Positions 7,596 to 17,052 are shown, counted from the first letter of the stretch. The stretch: 36,488 bases of DNA from Candidatus Kapaibacterium sp. (GCA_028284775.1 JANQRB010000156.1:1-36488), one strand, 5' to 3'. The notes: generated from the letters alone by a model not told the origin. Program-made: numbers and translations.

Positions 7596-9536
7596 CTAGT
7601 GCTCGGCCATAACCGAATCGATCGCGTCGCCGACTTCGATGCGGTGGACGACATCCATACCTTCGACTACCTCGGCAAAAATGCTGTAGCGGCCGTCGAG
7701 ATGGGGTGTGGCCGAATGCGTAATGAACCACTGACAGGATTCGGTATCTTTGCCGGACGAAGCCATGCCCACTGAGCCCGCAGCATAAGGGCGCGGCCCT
7801 ATTTCCGAGCGAATCGTATGGTCGAGGCTGCCCCAGCCGTCACCGCGCGGGCAGCCGCCCTGAATCACGAAGTTCGGCACTACGCGGTGAAATGACTTAT
7901 CGTTAAAATAACCCTGCTCCGCTAAGCGCAGAAAATTGGCGGCGCTGGCGGGCGACTCTTCTATCAGGAGCCGGATTCGAATAATACCGCGCGAAGTATA
8001 AATAGCCATCTGCTGATCCGCTGCGATCGACTGCACGAACGTCCAGTCGATGGGACGATGACGTTGATCTTCCAGGGGCTGATGGGTACGGTCTGCCAGA
8101 ATGTCGATACTCTTCTGGAGTTCATTATAGATATCAACGTCACCCGGCAACTGCAGACGATCGCGTGCCCGCTCGATAAATTCGAAGTCTGACAGAAGTG
8201 TGTGCAGGGAAAGGCTTGAATCGCGGAGCAGATCCGCCGCCACAATCATAAGCGCTGCGTCACCCGATTCGACCGCGCGACGCATCACAGCTGCAAAATG
8301 GCGATTATCAGCGAGTGACAAGTCGGGCCGCCGACAGATCGACGCCAACGCCATGATACCGGCGGTGCCGATCGCCGGATGCGCAGCCGCAAAAGTCTCC
8401 TCTTCGATCAAAGGCCACAAAGCGCGCGACTCCGCCATAGCGGTCAGAAGCTGTGCCCTCTCGTAAGAATGTGAACTCGAATCATAGAGCTTTCGCAGGC
8501 TCGCCGGCATTTCGCTATCCTCCGGGTTCAGCCGCAGGGCTTTAGCGAGCAGGAGCGCTCCGGCACGGCGGTTGTGGGTGAATGCGCCGTATTTGAAATA
8601 CGCTTGCCAAGTATCCTCCGCTCTATCGCTGCCGCTTAACACTTCGGCTGCCGCCACGCCAACATTGCTGTCATCCTGCCTGCGTGCTCGCCAGAGTGTA
8701 TTCAATACTTGTTCGCTCATATGATTGCGCATGGCGCGTACGGCATTGACACGCCCGCCCGCGTCGCTTGCATCGCGATATAATTCAATCAAGACATCGC
8801 CGATGTCGTCCTCGTCCACCTTTGCCAGCCCGGCAATCGCCGCTGAACGAACTTCAGCGGATGAGTCGCTGCGAGCCGCCTGTTCAAGCAGAGTGCGGTG
8901 CGGCGTCAAATCGACGTTGGGAATTCGCCTCGCGTAATGGGCCGCCGCCATTCGCACTGCCTCGCTGTATCCCGGTTCCAGCATCGTCAGCGCTCGGACG
9001 ACTGCGGCCGTGGAATGCTTGCCGCGCAGCCCGGCGCGATACAGACCCCAGGCCTGACCCGCTTGAATGGTGGGATCCCGCGCTTCGAGAGTTGTCAGGT
9101 ACGCCAGACCCGCCGTGTCGGCGCACTTGCCCAGGGCTTCCAGTATCGTCGCTGCCACGGAAGCGACGGCTTCCTGCTCGCTGGCGGCAATAAGATCCCG
9201 ACTAAGCGTCTCACTGCCGATCTGGCCGAGCGCGTAGGCGGCTGCGCTGCGGACACTGGCGCTGCTATCCTTCAGCCTGCGAACCAGAGCCTCGGCGGTG
9301 GAGCTGTCCTGCACAGAGGCCAGCACTATGGCGGCTTCCCGACGGTAGCGCGCTTCCGGATGCTCAAGAAAGGGCAGCAGATCATCGCCGGAGCGCAGAT
9401 CGCCAAGGCTGTAGATGACGCGGAGTACACTGTCGCCAAATTTGTTAGGAGCGGGCTCGGTCGGCTGATATCGGGTCGAACAGAAACAAAGCGTCAGCAG
9501 ACAGAAAATTGTGCTTCCGAGAGAAATCGCGCGCAT
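7596..9536 (-). CDS. HEAT-repeat protein fused to cyclophilin-type peptidyl-prolyl isomerase (secreted, lipoprotein candidate)
   Basis: A 646-aa protein read from the ATG at 9536. The frame stays open 36 codons further upstream (to 9644), but those residues do not look like a signal, while 9536 begins MRAISLGSTIFCLLTLCFCS, a signal peptide with a cysteine that could be lipidated, preceded by an AGGGGA site. Residues about 30-330 contain helical HEAT/Armadillo-like repeats ('AAIVLASVQDSSTAEALVRR', 'SVRSAAAYALGQIGSETLSR', 'EVRSAAIAGLAKVDEDDIGD'). Residues about 510-646 are a cyclophilin domain: FHRVVPNFVIQGG supplies the catalytic Arg, Phe and Gln, followed by 'GSVGMASSGKDTESCQWFIT' and 'HLDGRYSIFAEVV'. 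It probably catalyses proline isomerisation during envelope protein folding, with the HEAT part as a binding scaffold. It converges on the antiporter gene with a 20-base gap. Confidence 0.9.
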   Translation of the reverse strand: MRAISLGSTIFCLLTLCFCSTRYQPTEPAPNKFGDSVLRVIYSLGDLRSGDDLLPFLEHPEARYRREAAIVLASVQDSSTAEALVRRLKDSSASVRSAAAYALGQIGSETLSRDLIAASEQEAVASVAATILEALGKCADTAGLAYLTTLEARDPTIQAGQAWGLYRAGLRGKHSTAAVVRALTMLEPGYSEAVRMAAAHYARRIPNVDLTPHRTLLEQAARSDSSAEVRSAAIAGLAKVDEDDIGDVLIELYRDASDAGGRVNAVRAMRNHMSEQVLNTLWRARRQDDSNVGVAAAEVLSGSDRAEDTWQAYFKYGAFTHNRRAGALLLAKALRLNPEDSEMPASLRKLYDSSSHSYERAQLLTAMAESRALWPLIEEETFAAAHPAIGTAGIMALASICRRPDLSLADNRHFAAVMRRAVESGDAALMIVAADLLRDSSLSLHTLLSDFEFIERARDRLQLPGDVDIYNELQKSIDILADRTHQPLEDQRHRPIDWTFVQSIAADQQMAIYTSRGIIRIRLLIEESPASAANFLRLAEQGYFNDKSFHRVVPNFVIQGGCPRGDGWGSLDHTIRSEIGPRPYAAGSVGMASSGKDTESCQWFITHSATPHLDGRYSIFAEVVEGMDVVHRIEVGDAIDSVMAEH

Positions 9537-9780
9537 GCTGCTTTTGTCCCCTGAAGATGTACCGTGACGAAATGAAAAATTCAGCGTAAGTGCCGGATGG
9601 AAAGATAGGCGGAATTTTGTATTATTGCAGCTTTTGAAGAACACCTATCCCGGCTCCTAAGCCCTGCTGTCGTGCCGTGCCCCCTGATAGGATTCCGCCC
9701 ATACAATACGTCTTGCCGGCCCTTGAGCTCAGCGACTGGCGTGATCGGCGGATCAACATCATATCCGGGGGAGTCACACG

Positions 9781-11910
9781 ATGGCGCTGTCACCATTCAC
9801 CTTGCATGAGATGTTTCGCGGACGAGTCGAGCCGGTCCTGCTTACGCGTCGCTACAAGATAGGTCTTTTTGCCCTTGCGCTGACAATGATCATGCTTCCT
9901 CTGGTCTGTGCCGGCGCTCTTGCCGTCTTGGCCTGCCTGTTTCAAAAGCTTGCGCCGCAGTTGGGCTGGTATGCAGCGCTGTATTGTACCGGCGTCGTGC
10001 TGTTTTTTGTCAGGATAAGAATGAACTCCGCCCGTCGTGCGCGGCGTGCGGATCGTCTGGTGCTTGCGCCGACCGATGAGCCCTTGCTATTCGCTTATGT
10101 GGAAGAAGTCTGCCGTCGACTCGGAGCTCCGATGCCCAGGCGCATCCATATCGATTGCCAGATGAATGCCTCGGCGGACTTCCGTCGCGGCCTGCTCAGT
10201 TTCCCGGGTAATGATCTTGTGCTGACCATTGGCCTGCCGCTCGTTGCGGGGCTCTCTCTGCGCCAATTTACGGGTGTGCTGGGGCATGAACTCGGTCACT
10301 TCAGCCAGAGAAGCGGTATGAGGCTGACTTTCATCGTCCGGAATATAGCTCGCTGCTTTAATGTGCTGAGTCGGGAGCCGTTAACCTTTCATGGCGGTGT
10401 TGATCGGAGTGTCCCACTGCTGCTGCGCTTGCCCTGCACACCGTCACTGCTCGCCAACGTGTTGGTTTGGCCGGTGAGCCGCCTGATGTGGCTGCTAGGG
10501 CTGGTTTCAAATGCCGCATCCAGCTTCATGCTGCGGCAAATGGAGTTTGATGCCGATCGCTACGAAATCCGTCTAGTCGGCAGCGCTACTTTTGCGTCTA
10601 CGACCAGACGTCTGCGTCTGCTGAACTATGCAGCCCGGCAGACTTACGAAGACCTCAGGGAAATCTGGTCCGATGGACGACTCGTAGACAACTTCCCTCG
10701 CTATCTCGTGTCCCGCCTGAACTTGCTGTCCGGCATCGAGATAAATGCAATCCGGCGCGGCTTCGAAAGCAATGTTGCGGGGCTCTTCGACGCGCATCCC
10801 GGTGATTGCGAACGCATCGAAAGCGCGCTCCGTGAGGACAGCGCCGGCATTTTTTGCGGCGCAGGTCCGGCGACGTCACTCTTCCGTGACTTCGACGGAC
10901 TGGCGCGTGCCGTCTCGCTGACTTTCTATCGCGAATTTGTTGCCGAAGACATCCGGGCCCCTTCTCTGGTTTCGGTCCACGAACTTGTCGGACGTCAGCG
11001 GGCAATTCGCGACGGGCAGTCGGCGCTCTTGCGTTATTTTCAGGATCTCTGGCATCCGGCGCGTTTGGTGACGCTGTCGGCAGCGCCGCATCTGGAAACG
11101 CTGAGTCTGTCCGAGTTAAGCGGGCTGATCCGCCGACTGCGACTGAAACTCATCCGGCATCGCCTCGCCTACCGCGCTCTGCTCGATCGCTACGATGATT
11201 GCCGACGAGCAAAAAGCCGCACTGACCGAGCAGCTGCGCTCCTCGCGATCCAGTTGCGGCTGCGGCCGTTCGACTCCGGTCTTAACAGGTCGTCGGCTGC
11301 AGCTATGGCAAGCGCAACACGCGAAGCGGATGCCCGGCTCGCATCGGTCGCTGACGGCCTGAAGGAATTCGATTCGGACATGCATCATAGACTGGCCGCT
11401 GCCGGCATTGTCATTCGGCGCGCGGCGGCGGAACCTGCTGACGCAACCGGCTCGATTCCGGCACCTGACTTCGAAGGCCTGCGAGCGACCCTCGAAGGTT
11501 TGAACGCTTCCTTCGCGCACTGCGCCGCCTTGCAGAGGAACTGCGCTTTGCATGCCACCCTGCTGCACTACGTCCCGGGCAATGAGGACAACCGGAAGCT
11601 GAGCGCGCTGCTTCAGCGCCTAAAAGATGAGAGCAAGACGGGGATGGAGTTGTTGCACCGCAATCTTTCAGATCTGGTCTATCCTTTCGAACATGCGGCC
11701 GGCCTGCTTTCTGTGGCGGACTTTCTGCTTCCTGTCCTGCCCGCGGCCCATGACCGCGATGCTGTGATGCAGGCCGCTGCGATGCTGGTAGAGTCATTTC
11801 AACGCCTCTACCATCGGGCATTGGGGCGCTTGCTGCTCTTGGCCGAGCGTGCCGAGCGATTATTGGGTTTCGCTCCCCTGCCTTTGCCGCGCGAGGATGA
11901 GCCCGGCTGA
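9781..11910 (+). CDS. M48-family membrane zinc metallopeptidase with long C-terminal helical region
   Basis: A 709-aa protein. Residues about 28-55 and 61-80 are transmembrane helices, followed by the M48 catalytic domain. The zinc motif is HELGH (H169, E170, H173) in 'TGVLGHELGHFSQRSGMRL', and the third ligand lies in MEFDADRYE (E255, with D259). Another hydrophobic stretch at about 215-240 fits the family layout, in which two helices separate the zinc motifs. Residues about 380-709 have no recognised domain; they are Leu/Arg/Ala-rich, mostly helical and much longer than HtpX/Ste24-type tails. The ATG has a GGGGGAG site seven bases upstream. The likely role is membrane protein quality control, but the substrate is unknown. 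No gene follows on this strand for over 2 kb. Confidence 0.9.
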   Translation: MALSPFTLHEMFRGRVEPVLLTRRYKIGLFALALTMIMLPLVCAGALAVLACLFQKLAPQLGWYAALYCTGVVLFFVRIRMNSARRARRADRLVLAPTDEPLLFAYVEEVCRRLGAPMPRRIHIDCQMNASADFRRGLLSFPGNDLVLTIGLPLVAGLSLRQFTGVLGHELGHFSQRSGMRLTFIVRNIARCFNVLSREPLTFHGGVDRSVPLLLRLPCTPSLLANVLVWPVSRLMWLLGLVSNAASSFMLRQMEFDADRYEIRLVGSATFASTTRRLRLLNYAARQTYEDLREIWSDGRLVDNFPRYLVSRLNLLSGIEINAIRRGFESNVAGLFDAHPGDCERIESALREDSAGIFCGAGPATSLFRDFDGLARAVSLTFYREFVAEDIRAPSLVSVHELVGRQRAIRDGQSALLRYFQDLWHPARLVTLSAAPHLETLSLSELSGLIRRLRLKLIRHRLAYRALLDRYDDCRRAKSRTDRAAALLAIQLRLRPFDSGLNRSSAAAMASATREADARLASVADGLKEFDSDMHHRLAAAGIVIRRAAAEPADATGSIPAPDFEGLRATLEGLNASFAHCAALQRNCALHATLLHYVPGNEDNRKLSALLQRLKDESKTGMELLHRNLSDLVYPFEHAAGLLSVADFLLPVLPAAHDRDAVMQAAAMLVESFQRLYHRALGRLLLLAERAERLLGFAPLPLPREDEPG

Positions 11911-12358
11911 CATTGTGCGGCCCGTCGCGTTTGCACAGCAAAAAATTATCCAACTTCAGCAAGGGTACTTTTTCATTTCGCTCCGCTTTCTCAGGTCGAA
12001 CTGCACATGCCGGGAAGAGTCTCCTCATGTCGTTTTTTCAATCTCGGTCCGTCGGATGCTCCGGGCATCGTCAGCGGTATCGCCGTCGACGGAAAGTTGC
12101 GCTACTGGTCGGCTGCCTTGTCTTCGACACGGGGCGCGAAGCGCCTACCTTCCGAAAGCGCAGGCCCGCTTAACATTCCTGCCGTAATCTGCGATATCCT
12201 TGACAGAAAAGACTCGTCGATGACAATCGACCTAGAGCTTCGCGGCCATACCGATGAAGACGACGGCAACTTTCCGAGGCCTGGAGGAAGTATTGCGGCA
12301 GTCGTCGGCCACAAGGATTGGCTGCGTATCTAACCGCTGCCCGCAATTAAACGCAGCC
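11911..12358. other. Convergent intergenic region with a possible terminator hairpin
   Basis: This lies between the ends of the metallopeptidase gene (plus) and the TPR-like gene (minus). One plus-strand frame (12007-12333, 108 codons) stays open, but it has no ribosome site or recognisable domain and I do not call it. GGCTGCGT (12320-12327) and ACGCAGCC (12351-12358) form an eight-base stem with a 23-base loop right at the minus-strand gene's stop, which could help terminate it. Confidence 0.4.
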
Positions 12359-13858
12359 TCAATCGCCGATTTTAGCGGCCAGCCAGGATTTGAAATCGAG
12401 ATAGTCGTTGAAGTTTTCGTAGTCGAGCGTGGCGGCATTTCGATTGTCCTCCCCTCCACCGAACAATGCCGTCTGCAAGTCGCGGTACAGGCGCTGGTAC
12501 TGATCGCGGGGAGCCAGGCTGGCGCGTGAAAAAAACTTCAGAACGTCGGTTTCGAACTTGTGAAGCCGGCGTTTCTTTTGCAGGAAGCGGCGGCAGGAAT
12601 CTACTGCATATTTAAGAAAAATGATGTTGCCCAGTTCAAAGTGAATCAGCAGCCGCAGCAGATGCGAATACGACAGTATGTCCTCGCGAAAAGAATCAAA
12701 GCGACCGCGAAATACTTCATTCAGCCAGTGCAGAGCACTGTCGAAGTCGCCGGCCATAAAGTACATGTAGGAAAACTGATAGTAGAGCAGCAAACGGTAA
12801 TCGTCGGTTACCGAATTGCGGTGGCGTTGCAGAAAGTAGCTCGCGTCTTCGATCAGGGCCAGGCCTTCCCGGTAGCGTCCGGTATCACGATACATCTCCA
12901 GCTCCAGGTTGTAAGACTGCAGGAGCAATTTAATCGTAGCGGGGCTTTTGTCTTTGATGCCGTAGTTGCTCGGCACCGCTTTAACTTTTGCCAGCAGGGC
13001 CGGAATTTCCTCGTAGCGCTTGGCGTGGAGACAGACGCCCGCCTTGTTGTTTAAGGCCGTGATGTACGAGCGCGGGTTGTCGCGAATCAGGCTTGGATGT
13101 TGTTCGAGAACGGCGATGAGCTTCGAGACACTTTCATCGGCCTGGGCCAGATCGCTGTTGAAAAAGTAGAAGGTCTGCAGACAATGATAAAACAGCATTG
13201 TTGCTTGTAAGCTGTTGGCCGTCTCGACGTTCTTCAGCAGGGGATGTCGGTCGAGTCTGCCGGCCGGGTCGTGCAGCGGCTGGTGACGGCTGAATTCCAG
13301 CAGTTCGAAAATGTTAATCGTAAGATTCCAATACTCATTAATTCGCAGCAGCCGTTCGATCGTGTGACGCTCATGCTCAAGGACGCTGTTAATCTCTTCG
13401 CGACTGCGTCCCGTGCCTGTCGTGGCCAGCAGCAGCTTGCGCCGCCAGGCGCAGAGCTCGACAAGATCGTTTAACTTTTCATACTCCACCGCCAGTTTAA
13501 TCGCTTTGTCGATCGCGAATTCGCAGTGGTCGAACAATTCCTTGCGGAACAGAATTTCGATATCCCGCAGCAGGTCTTTTAACTCGGCGTCTTTTGAAAT
13601 GCCCGCATGAAAATTGCGCAGACTCTTTAGGATCAGCTTCGATAGGTAGTTTTTGGTGACATGCAGCTGCTTTGCGAAGGTATAGCCCTGGAACTGTGTT
13701 TTGATCGCTTCTTCGTCGTAGTTCTGCTGGCGCTCGATGGCATCGAACAACAATACATAATTCTGACTGCCGCCGCCTGCGGCAAACAATCGAAAATAGC
13801 GCTTTTCCGCCTTGCTCAGTGATTTGATGAGGAGGAATAAGTTGTTCTTTTTTGCCAC
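12359..13858 (-). CDS. TPR-like all-helical cytosolic protein of a Bacteroidota-type family, function unknown
   Basis: A 499-aa, wholly helical soluble protein with no signal peptide. The N-terminus (MAKKNNLFLLIKSLSKAEKRYF, residues 1-22) and the segment 'AKQLHVTKNYLSKLILKSLR' (about 61-80) match, from memory, the opening of a Bacteroidota family of about 500 aa with no assigned function. The remainder is helix pairs of tetratricopeptide type, for example 'SYITALNNKAGVCLHAKRYE' and 'LLLYYQFSYMYFMAGDFDSA', where the small/large residue spacing resembles TPR units. Such scaffolds mediate protein-protein contacts. The start is GTG at 13858: in frame just upstream is ATG directly followed by TAA, so translation cannot begin further out. 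No clear ribosome site is seen. Neighbouring genes give no functional hint. Confidence 0.8.
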   Translation of the reverse strand: MAKKNNLFLLIKSLSKAEKRYFRLFAAGGGSQNYVLLFDAIERQQNYDEEAIKTQFQGYTFAKQLHVTKNYLSKLILKSLRNFHAGISKDAELKDLLRDIEILFRKELFDHCEFAIDKAIKLAVEYEKLNDLVELCAWRRKLLLATTGTGRSREEINSVLEHERHTIERLLRINEYWNLTINIFELLEFSRHQPLHDPAGRLDRHPLLKNVETANSLQATMLFYHCLQTFYFFNSDLAQADESVSKLIAVLEQHPSLIRDNPRSYITALNNKAGVCLHAKRYEEIPALLAKVKAVPSNYGIKDKSPATIKLLLQSYNLELEMYRDTGRYREGLALIEDASYFLQRHRNSVTDDYRLLLYYQFSYMYFMAGDFDSALHWLNEVFRGRFDSFREDILSYSHLLRLLIHFELGNIIFLKYAVDSCRRFLQKKRRLHKFETDVLKFFSRASLAPRDQYQRLYRDLQTALFGGGEDNRNAATLDYENFNDYLDFKSWLAAKIGD

Positions 13859-14044
13859 AGGATTTTACATGACACTCGTTGAAATATGCCGTTCTCTTGC
13901 AAAATAAAGGAATATGTGCTAATTGTGCAAAATTTGAATTCTACGAATTGAATGCATTTCGGATTGTCTGCGGCGCAGTAGTCCTGTAGTTTTGTTCGCG
14001 TAAAACATTTCTTTGCTCAAACGATTCACAGAGGACTTTTGACC

Positions 14045-14413
14045 ATGGCTAATGCAATCAACTGGTTCGAGATTCCGGCCAGCAATTTCGACCGCGCAGT
14101 CACTTTCTATGGCAATGTTTTGGGTGTCCAGCTGCATTCTCAGGAAATAATGGGCAATCAAATGGCGTTTTTGCCCTACGAACCGGGCAGCGTTTCGGGA
14201 GCCATCGCCAAGGGTGAGATGTACAAACCATCGGCCGAAGGAGCGATGATTTACCTGAACGGCGGGAACGACCTTGCCGACCCGCTGTCGCGAGTGGCAG
14301 ACGCCGGCGGTCAGGTCGTATTACCGAAAACCAAAATTTCCGACGAAATCGGCTATATGGCCATTTTTACCGACACCGAAGGCAATCGTATCGCTTTTCA
14401 CTCGCCGAACTGA
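14045..14413 (+). CDS. VOC-superfamily (glyoxalase/bleomycin-resistance fold) protein
   Basis: A 122-aa protein with the vicinal oxygen chelate fold. The opening 'INWFEIPASNFDRAVTFYGN' is the classic beta-alpha start of the family, and 'GYMAIFTDTEGNRIAFHSPN' is the typical closing strand, with the DTEGN turn and a terminal Glu/His-type metal region. Similar short single-domain proteins include glyoxalases, dioxygenases and resistance proteins; the metal and substrate cannot be assigned. I chose ATG at 14045 over the in-frame TTG at 14039 because an AGAGGA site lies about ten bases upstream of the ATG. It stands alone, followed by a hairpin, and is probably monocistronic. Confidence 0.88.
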   Translation: MANAINWFEIPASNFDRAVTFYGNVLGVQLHSQEIMGNQMAFLPYEPGSVSGAIAKGEMYKPSAEGAMIYLNGGNDLADPLSRVADAGGQVVLPKTKISDEIGYMAIFTDTEGNRIAFHSPN

Positions 14414-14424
14414 GCGCATTGAGT

Positions 14425-14457
14425 GGGGTGGAGGGCAGACGATCGGCGCTCCACCCC
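14425..14457. terminator. Hairpin after VOC gene
   Basis: GGGGTGGAG (14425-14433) pairs perfectly with CTCCACCCC (14449-14457) across a 15-base loop, 12 bases after the VOC stop. There is no run of T after it, so intrinsic termination is only possible, not certain. Confidence 0.4.
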
Positions 14458-14752
14458 CCTTGCGGCAAAGCACTACCTTCTGTGCCAAAAGAAAGGGCTC
14501 GCCGGGAGGCGCGTGCAGATCGGCAAAGAATCTGGCGCCGCCACAAGTGCATCTGCCGGTACGCAGCCTTTCCAATTGAACTGCCGTCTGCCTTCATCGC
14601 CTGAAACGGCCATTAACAGCTTCGGTTAACATCGTTTGCCATGCGACACCAGGCTTTAGCGTCCTAAAGATTCATCATGGCTTAAACGCTATCAGACAAA
14701 AAGCGCGCGCCAGTTTTTTTGATAAACCATATTGTTTTGTTGAATGCTATTC

Positions 14753-14762
14753 GTTATATTCG
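14753..14762 (+). promoter_or_regulatory. Possible Bacteroidota-type -7 box upstream of cargo paralog 1
   Basis: GTTATATTCG contains TATATTCG, a one-mismatch fit to the Bacteroidota -7 consensus TAnnTTTG, preceded by a TTTTG/TTGTTG stretch near the -33 distance. The identical decamer occurs at 17276-17285, at a comparable distance (515 and 492 bases) from the start of the next paralog. A real promoter here would imply a leader of about 500 bases. Confidence 0.3.
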
Positions 14763-14943
14763 ACCGCGACGCTGTTATTGACCCGCTGGTGAATATACAC
14801 TGCCGACCTTCGGGAAAATGCACACTGCCAGTTGCAACAGATCATGCATTAAGGATAGTACCTGCGTTCAGGAAACTCACGCTCTAGAAAACCAATTGGA
14901 CACTTATCCTGATTGGTGAGATTTAACATTGCGCTACGGAAAG

Positions 14944-14962
14944 CTGTGTCGTGACGACACAG
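14944..14962. promoter_or_regulatory. Perfect 19-bp dyad, possible operator
   Basis: CTGTGTCGT and ACGACACAG flank one central G and are exact reverse complements. This symmetry is typical of a homodimeric regulator site. It lies about 305 bases before the first cargo paralog. No regulator gene is nearby to pair it with. Confidence 0.35.
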
Positions 14963-15267
14963 AGAGGAGAGACTGTCGCAAAGTCGTTCATTGGCTGTGC
15001 CGAGAGAAATCAATCATGAAGTGTCTTCCTGTCGTACGTCTCATCGATTACGGCCCTTGAGGTCGATTACAATACATTAGCTCATCTGAATGAATGCCCC
15101 TGGGCATCATGCACCTCTACCGCAATAGCATTGTCATCCGGGTCAATCCATGGCATGACCCGGGCATTGTATAGATTCCCAGGCGATCCGGCGTGGCCGA
15201 TTGAAACCACGCGAGGAGATTATGTAGTCTGATTTTTAGAATTGTTTAACATTTAACGGAGCAGTTT

Positions 15268-16977
15268 ATGCATCGCTTCAAGCTATTTTCTGTTCGTACT
15301 GCACAAGTTGTGACAGCGATAGTCATTACAACAATACTTGCTGTCGGCGGTCTCAATGCACAATCATGGATCATCGAAGAAACCTTTGGCGGCAATACCT
15401 CCGATTTTGGTTTTAACGGAGTCACGACCGCCGACGGCGGCCATGTTCATATCGGTAATACTACGAGCTTCGGCAACCCCCTGACGGTGCCGAACATCCA
15501 CGTCGTTCGCGTCGATGCCGTTGCCGCACCTGTGTGGGAGATGGTTTATGATTATACCGCGGTTAACTTCGAAATGTCGATTATCGAAGCGGTCAATGGT
15601 GATCTTGTCTGGACAACGGGCGTTTTTGCGCCCGGCTCCGCTACAGCGGATATGCTCGTCGTCCGGACAACGGCGGTTGGCGTTCCGGTTTGGGCGATCC
15701 TGGTCGGCTTTGGCAGCGGCACGAATGAAGTTTCCGCTTCGGTCATTGAAGCGGCGAACGGCGATATCGTCGTTGCCGGCTTTTCGGATGCGACCGGAGC
15801 CACCGATGCAATGGTTGCGCGCATCACGGCCGCCGGGGTTCTGCTGTGGTCGCAAACCTACGGCAGCCCGGTTTTTGACAATGGACGCTGCGTTCGCGAA
15901 GATCTTCCCACCGGTGACCTGCTGATCGCCGGCGAGACGACCGCCGCCGGCACTGGCGATGGATTGATGTTCCGCATTACCGGAGCTGGCGCTTTGATCT
16001 GGAGTCACGCCTACGGCGGTCTTCAGGGCGATGGCTTTTCGACGCTGATCCTGAGCGGTAACAACTCGGTGTATGCCTGCGGTGTATGGAACGATCCCGC
16101 CAACACGGACATCTATGTAGTGAATGCCAATGCCGCGACAGGCGCTCAGGTTGCCGCCGCGACGTACAGCACTCCCTATTTTGGCCAGGAAGGCGCCTGG
16201 TTTATCAATAACAGCGGCACGCCCGGCAACTTTGTTGTGTCAGGTCAGGCCGGCAATCAGTTCGGTGGTATCGAAGACGCATTCGCTATGGAAATCACAC
16301 CTACGCTGGGCCTCGTATGGTTCCGCGAATATGGCTTCACACCCGGCGGCTTCTTCGATGTCGGTCGGTCAATCAACTATACGCCCGGCGCGGCGGCCCC
16401 GTTTACTCAGGGCGGATACTGGATCCTGGGTTACACGGATGCCTATGGCGCGGGTATGTATGATCATTACTTGATTCGTACGAACCTGGTCGGCAAATCC
16501 GGCTGTGATTTCATCCCGCCGGTTAATGTCTTGCCGCGCACTCCCAACATCCCGATTGCTTTTAACCAGACGCCTTTCGGGATCAATCTCCCGCAGGTAA
16601 TTCCGTTCAACCCGGTGGCCTCGCTCCAGATACACTGCCCGGGTCAATATGTCGGTCCCTTTGCGCCGAAGCAGGGCGGCGAAGATAATCTCGGCGAGGA
16701 AGCTGCCGTTACATCGACCTCTTCACTTGGGGTATTCCCCAATCCGGTACAGGCCAATAACGTGATGATGCTCGAATTCAACTCGACCATGAATGCCGAA
16801 GCCTTGATTACTGTTTCCGACCTGCAGGGCCGTGTCCTGCTGGAAACACGTTATGACGCTCGCGAAGGCATGAACTCCTACAGCTTTGCTACCGGCAACT
16901 GGTCCAGTGGCATGTATTCGGTTCGTGTCCAGGGTGCGGGCGTTTCGCAAGTCACTACCGTCTCGGTACTCGACTAA
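15268..16977 (+). CDS. T9SS cargo protein, tandem paralog 1 (beta-propeller-like body, type A sorting domain)
   Basis: A 569-aa secreted protein. Residues 1-31 are a signal peptide ending LNAQS. Residues about 32-410 consist of recurring units of roughly 50 aa with the pattern 'EAANGDIVVAGFSDATGATD' then 'ARITAAGVLLWSQTYG', resembling a repeat-built beta-propeller. A conserved segment follows: 'YLIRTNLVGKSGCD', then 'CPGQYVGPFAPKQ', with two cysteines that could form a disulfide. The last 85 residues are a T9SS type A sorting domain ('LGVFPNPVQANN', 'VSDLQGRVLLETRYD', 'WSSGMYSVRVQGAG'). It should therefore cross the outer membrane by T9SS and be attached to the surface or released. GGAG lies six bases before the ATG. 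Close paralogs follow at 17768 and 19854. The ligand or activity is unknown. Confidence 0.9.
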   Translation: MHRFKLFSVRTAQVVTAIVITTILAVGGLNAQSWIIEETFGGNTSDFGFNGVTTADGGHVHIGNTTSFGNPLTVPNIHVVRVDAVAAPVWEMVYDYTAVNFEMSIIEAVNGDLVWTTGVFAPGSATADMLVVRTTAVGVPVWAILVGFGSGTNEVSASVIEAANGDIVVAGFSDATGATDAMVARITAAGVLLWSQTYGSPVFDNGRCVREDLPTGDLLIAGETTAAGTGDGLMFRITGAGALIWSHAYGGLQGDGFSTLILSGNNSVYACGVWNDPANTDIYVVNANAATGAQVAAATYSTPYFGQEGAWFINNSGTPGNFVVSGQAGNQFGGIEDAFAMEITPTLGLVWFREYGFTPGGFFDVGRSINYTPGAAAPFTQGGYWILGYTDAYGAGMYDHYLIRTNLVGKSGCDFIPPVNVLPRTPNIPIAFNQTPFGINLPQVIPFNPVASLQIHCPGQYVGPFAPKQGGEDNLGEEAAVTSTSSLGVFPNPVQANNVMMLEFNSTMNAEALITVSDLQGRVLLETRYDAREGMNSYSFATGNWSSGMYSVRVQGAGVSQVTTVSVLD

Positions 16978-17016
16978 GCCTTCGTTCGCAATCTCCGGGA
17001 AGTGCAATTCAATTCA

Positions 17017-17052
17017 GCCGCCGAAGTTCACCGAGCTTCGGCGGCTTTTTTT
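17017..17052 (+). terminator. Rho-independent terminator after paralog 1
   Basis: GCCGCCGAAG (17017-17026) pairs perfectly with CTTCGGCGGC (17036-17045) across a nine-base loop, followed directly by seven T residues. It lies 40 bases after the paralog 1 stop, so paralog 2 is probably transcribed separately. Confidence 0.9.

Larger units (their letters stand above)
14458..15267. other. Long leader/intergenic region before the first T9SS cargo paralog
   Basis: No gene is supported in about 800 bases. It holds a 9-1-9 perfect dyad at 14944-14962, a hairpin at 15138-15163 (CCGGGTCA stem, 10-base loop), a TATATTCG box at 14755-14762 that is repeated upstream of the second paralog, and two similar 14-mers ending CACTGCC (14791-14804 and 14816-14829). 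The stretch may contain the promoter and a long untranslated leader of the following gene. Confidence 0.45.

Noticed and set aside
12007..12333. 108-codon plus-strand frame between convergent genes
   Set aside because: No ribosome site, no recognised family, and it ends at a terminator-like stem; kept only as a note.
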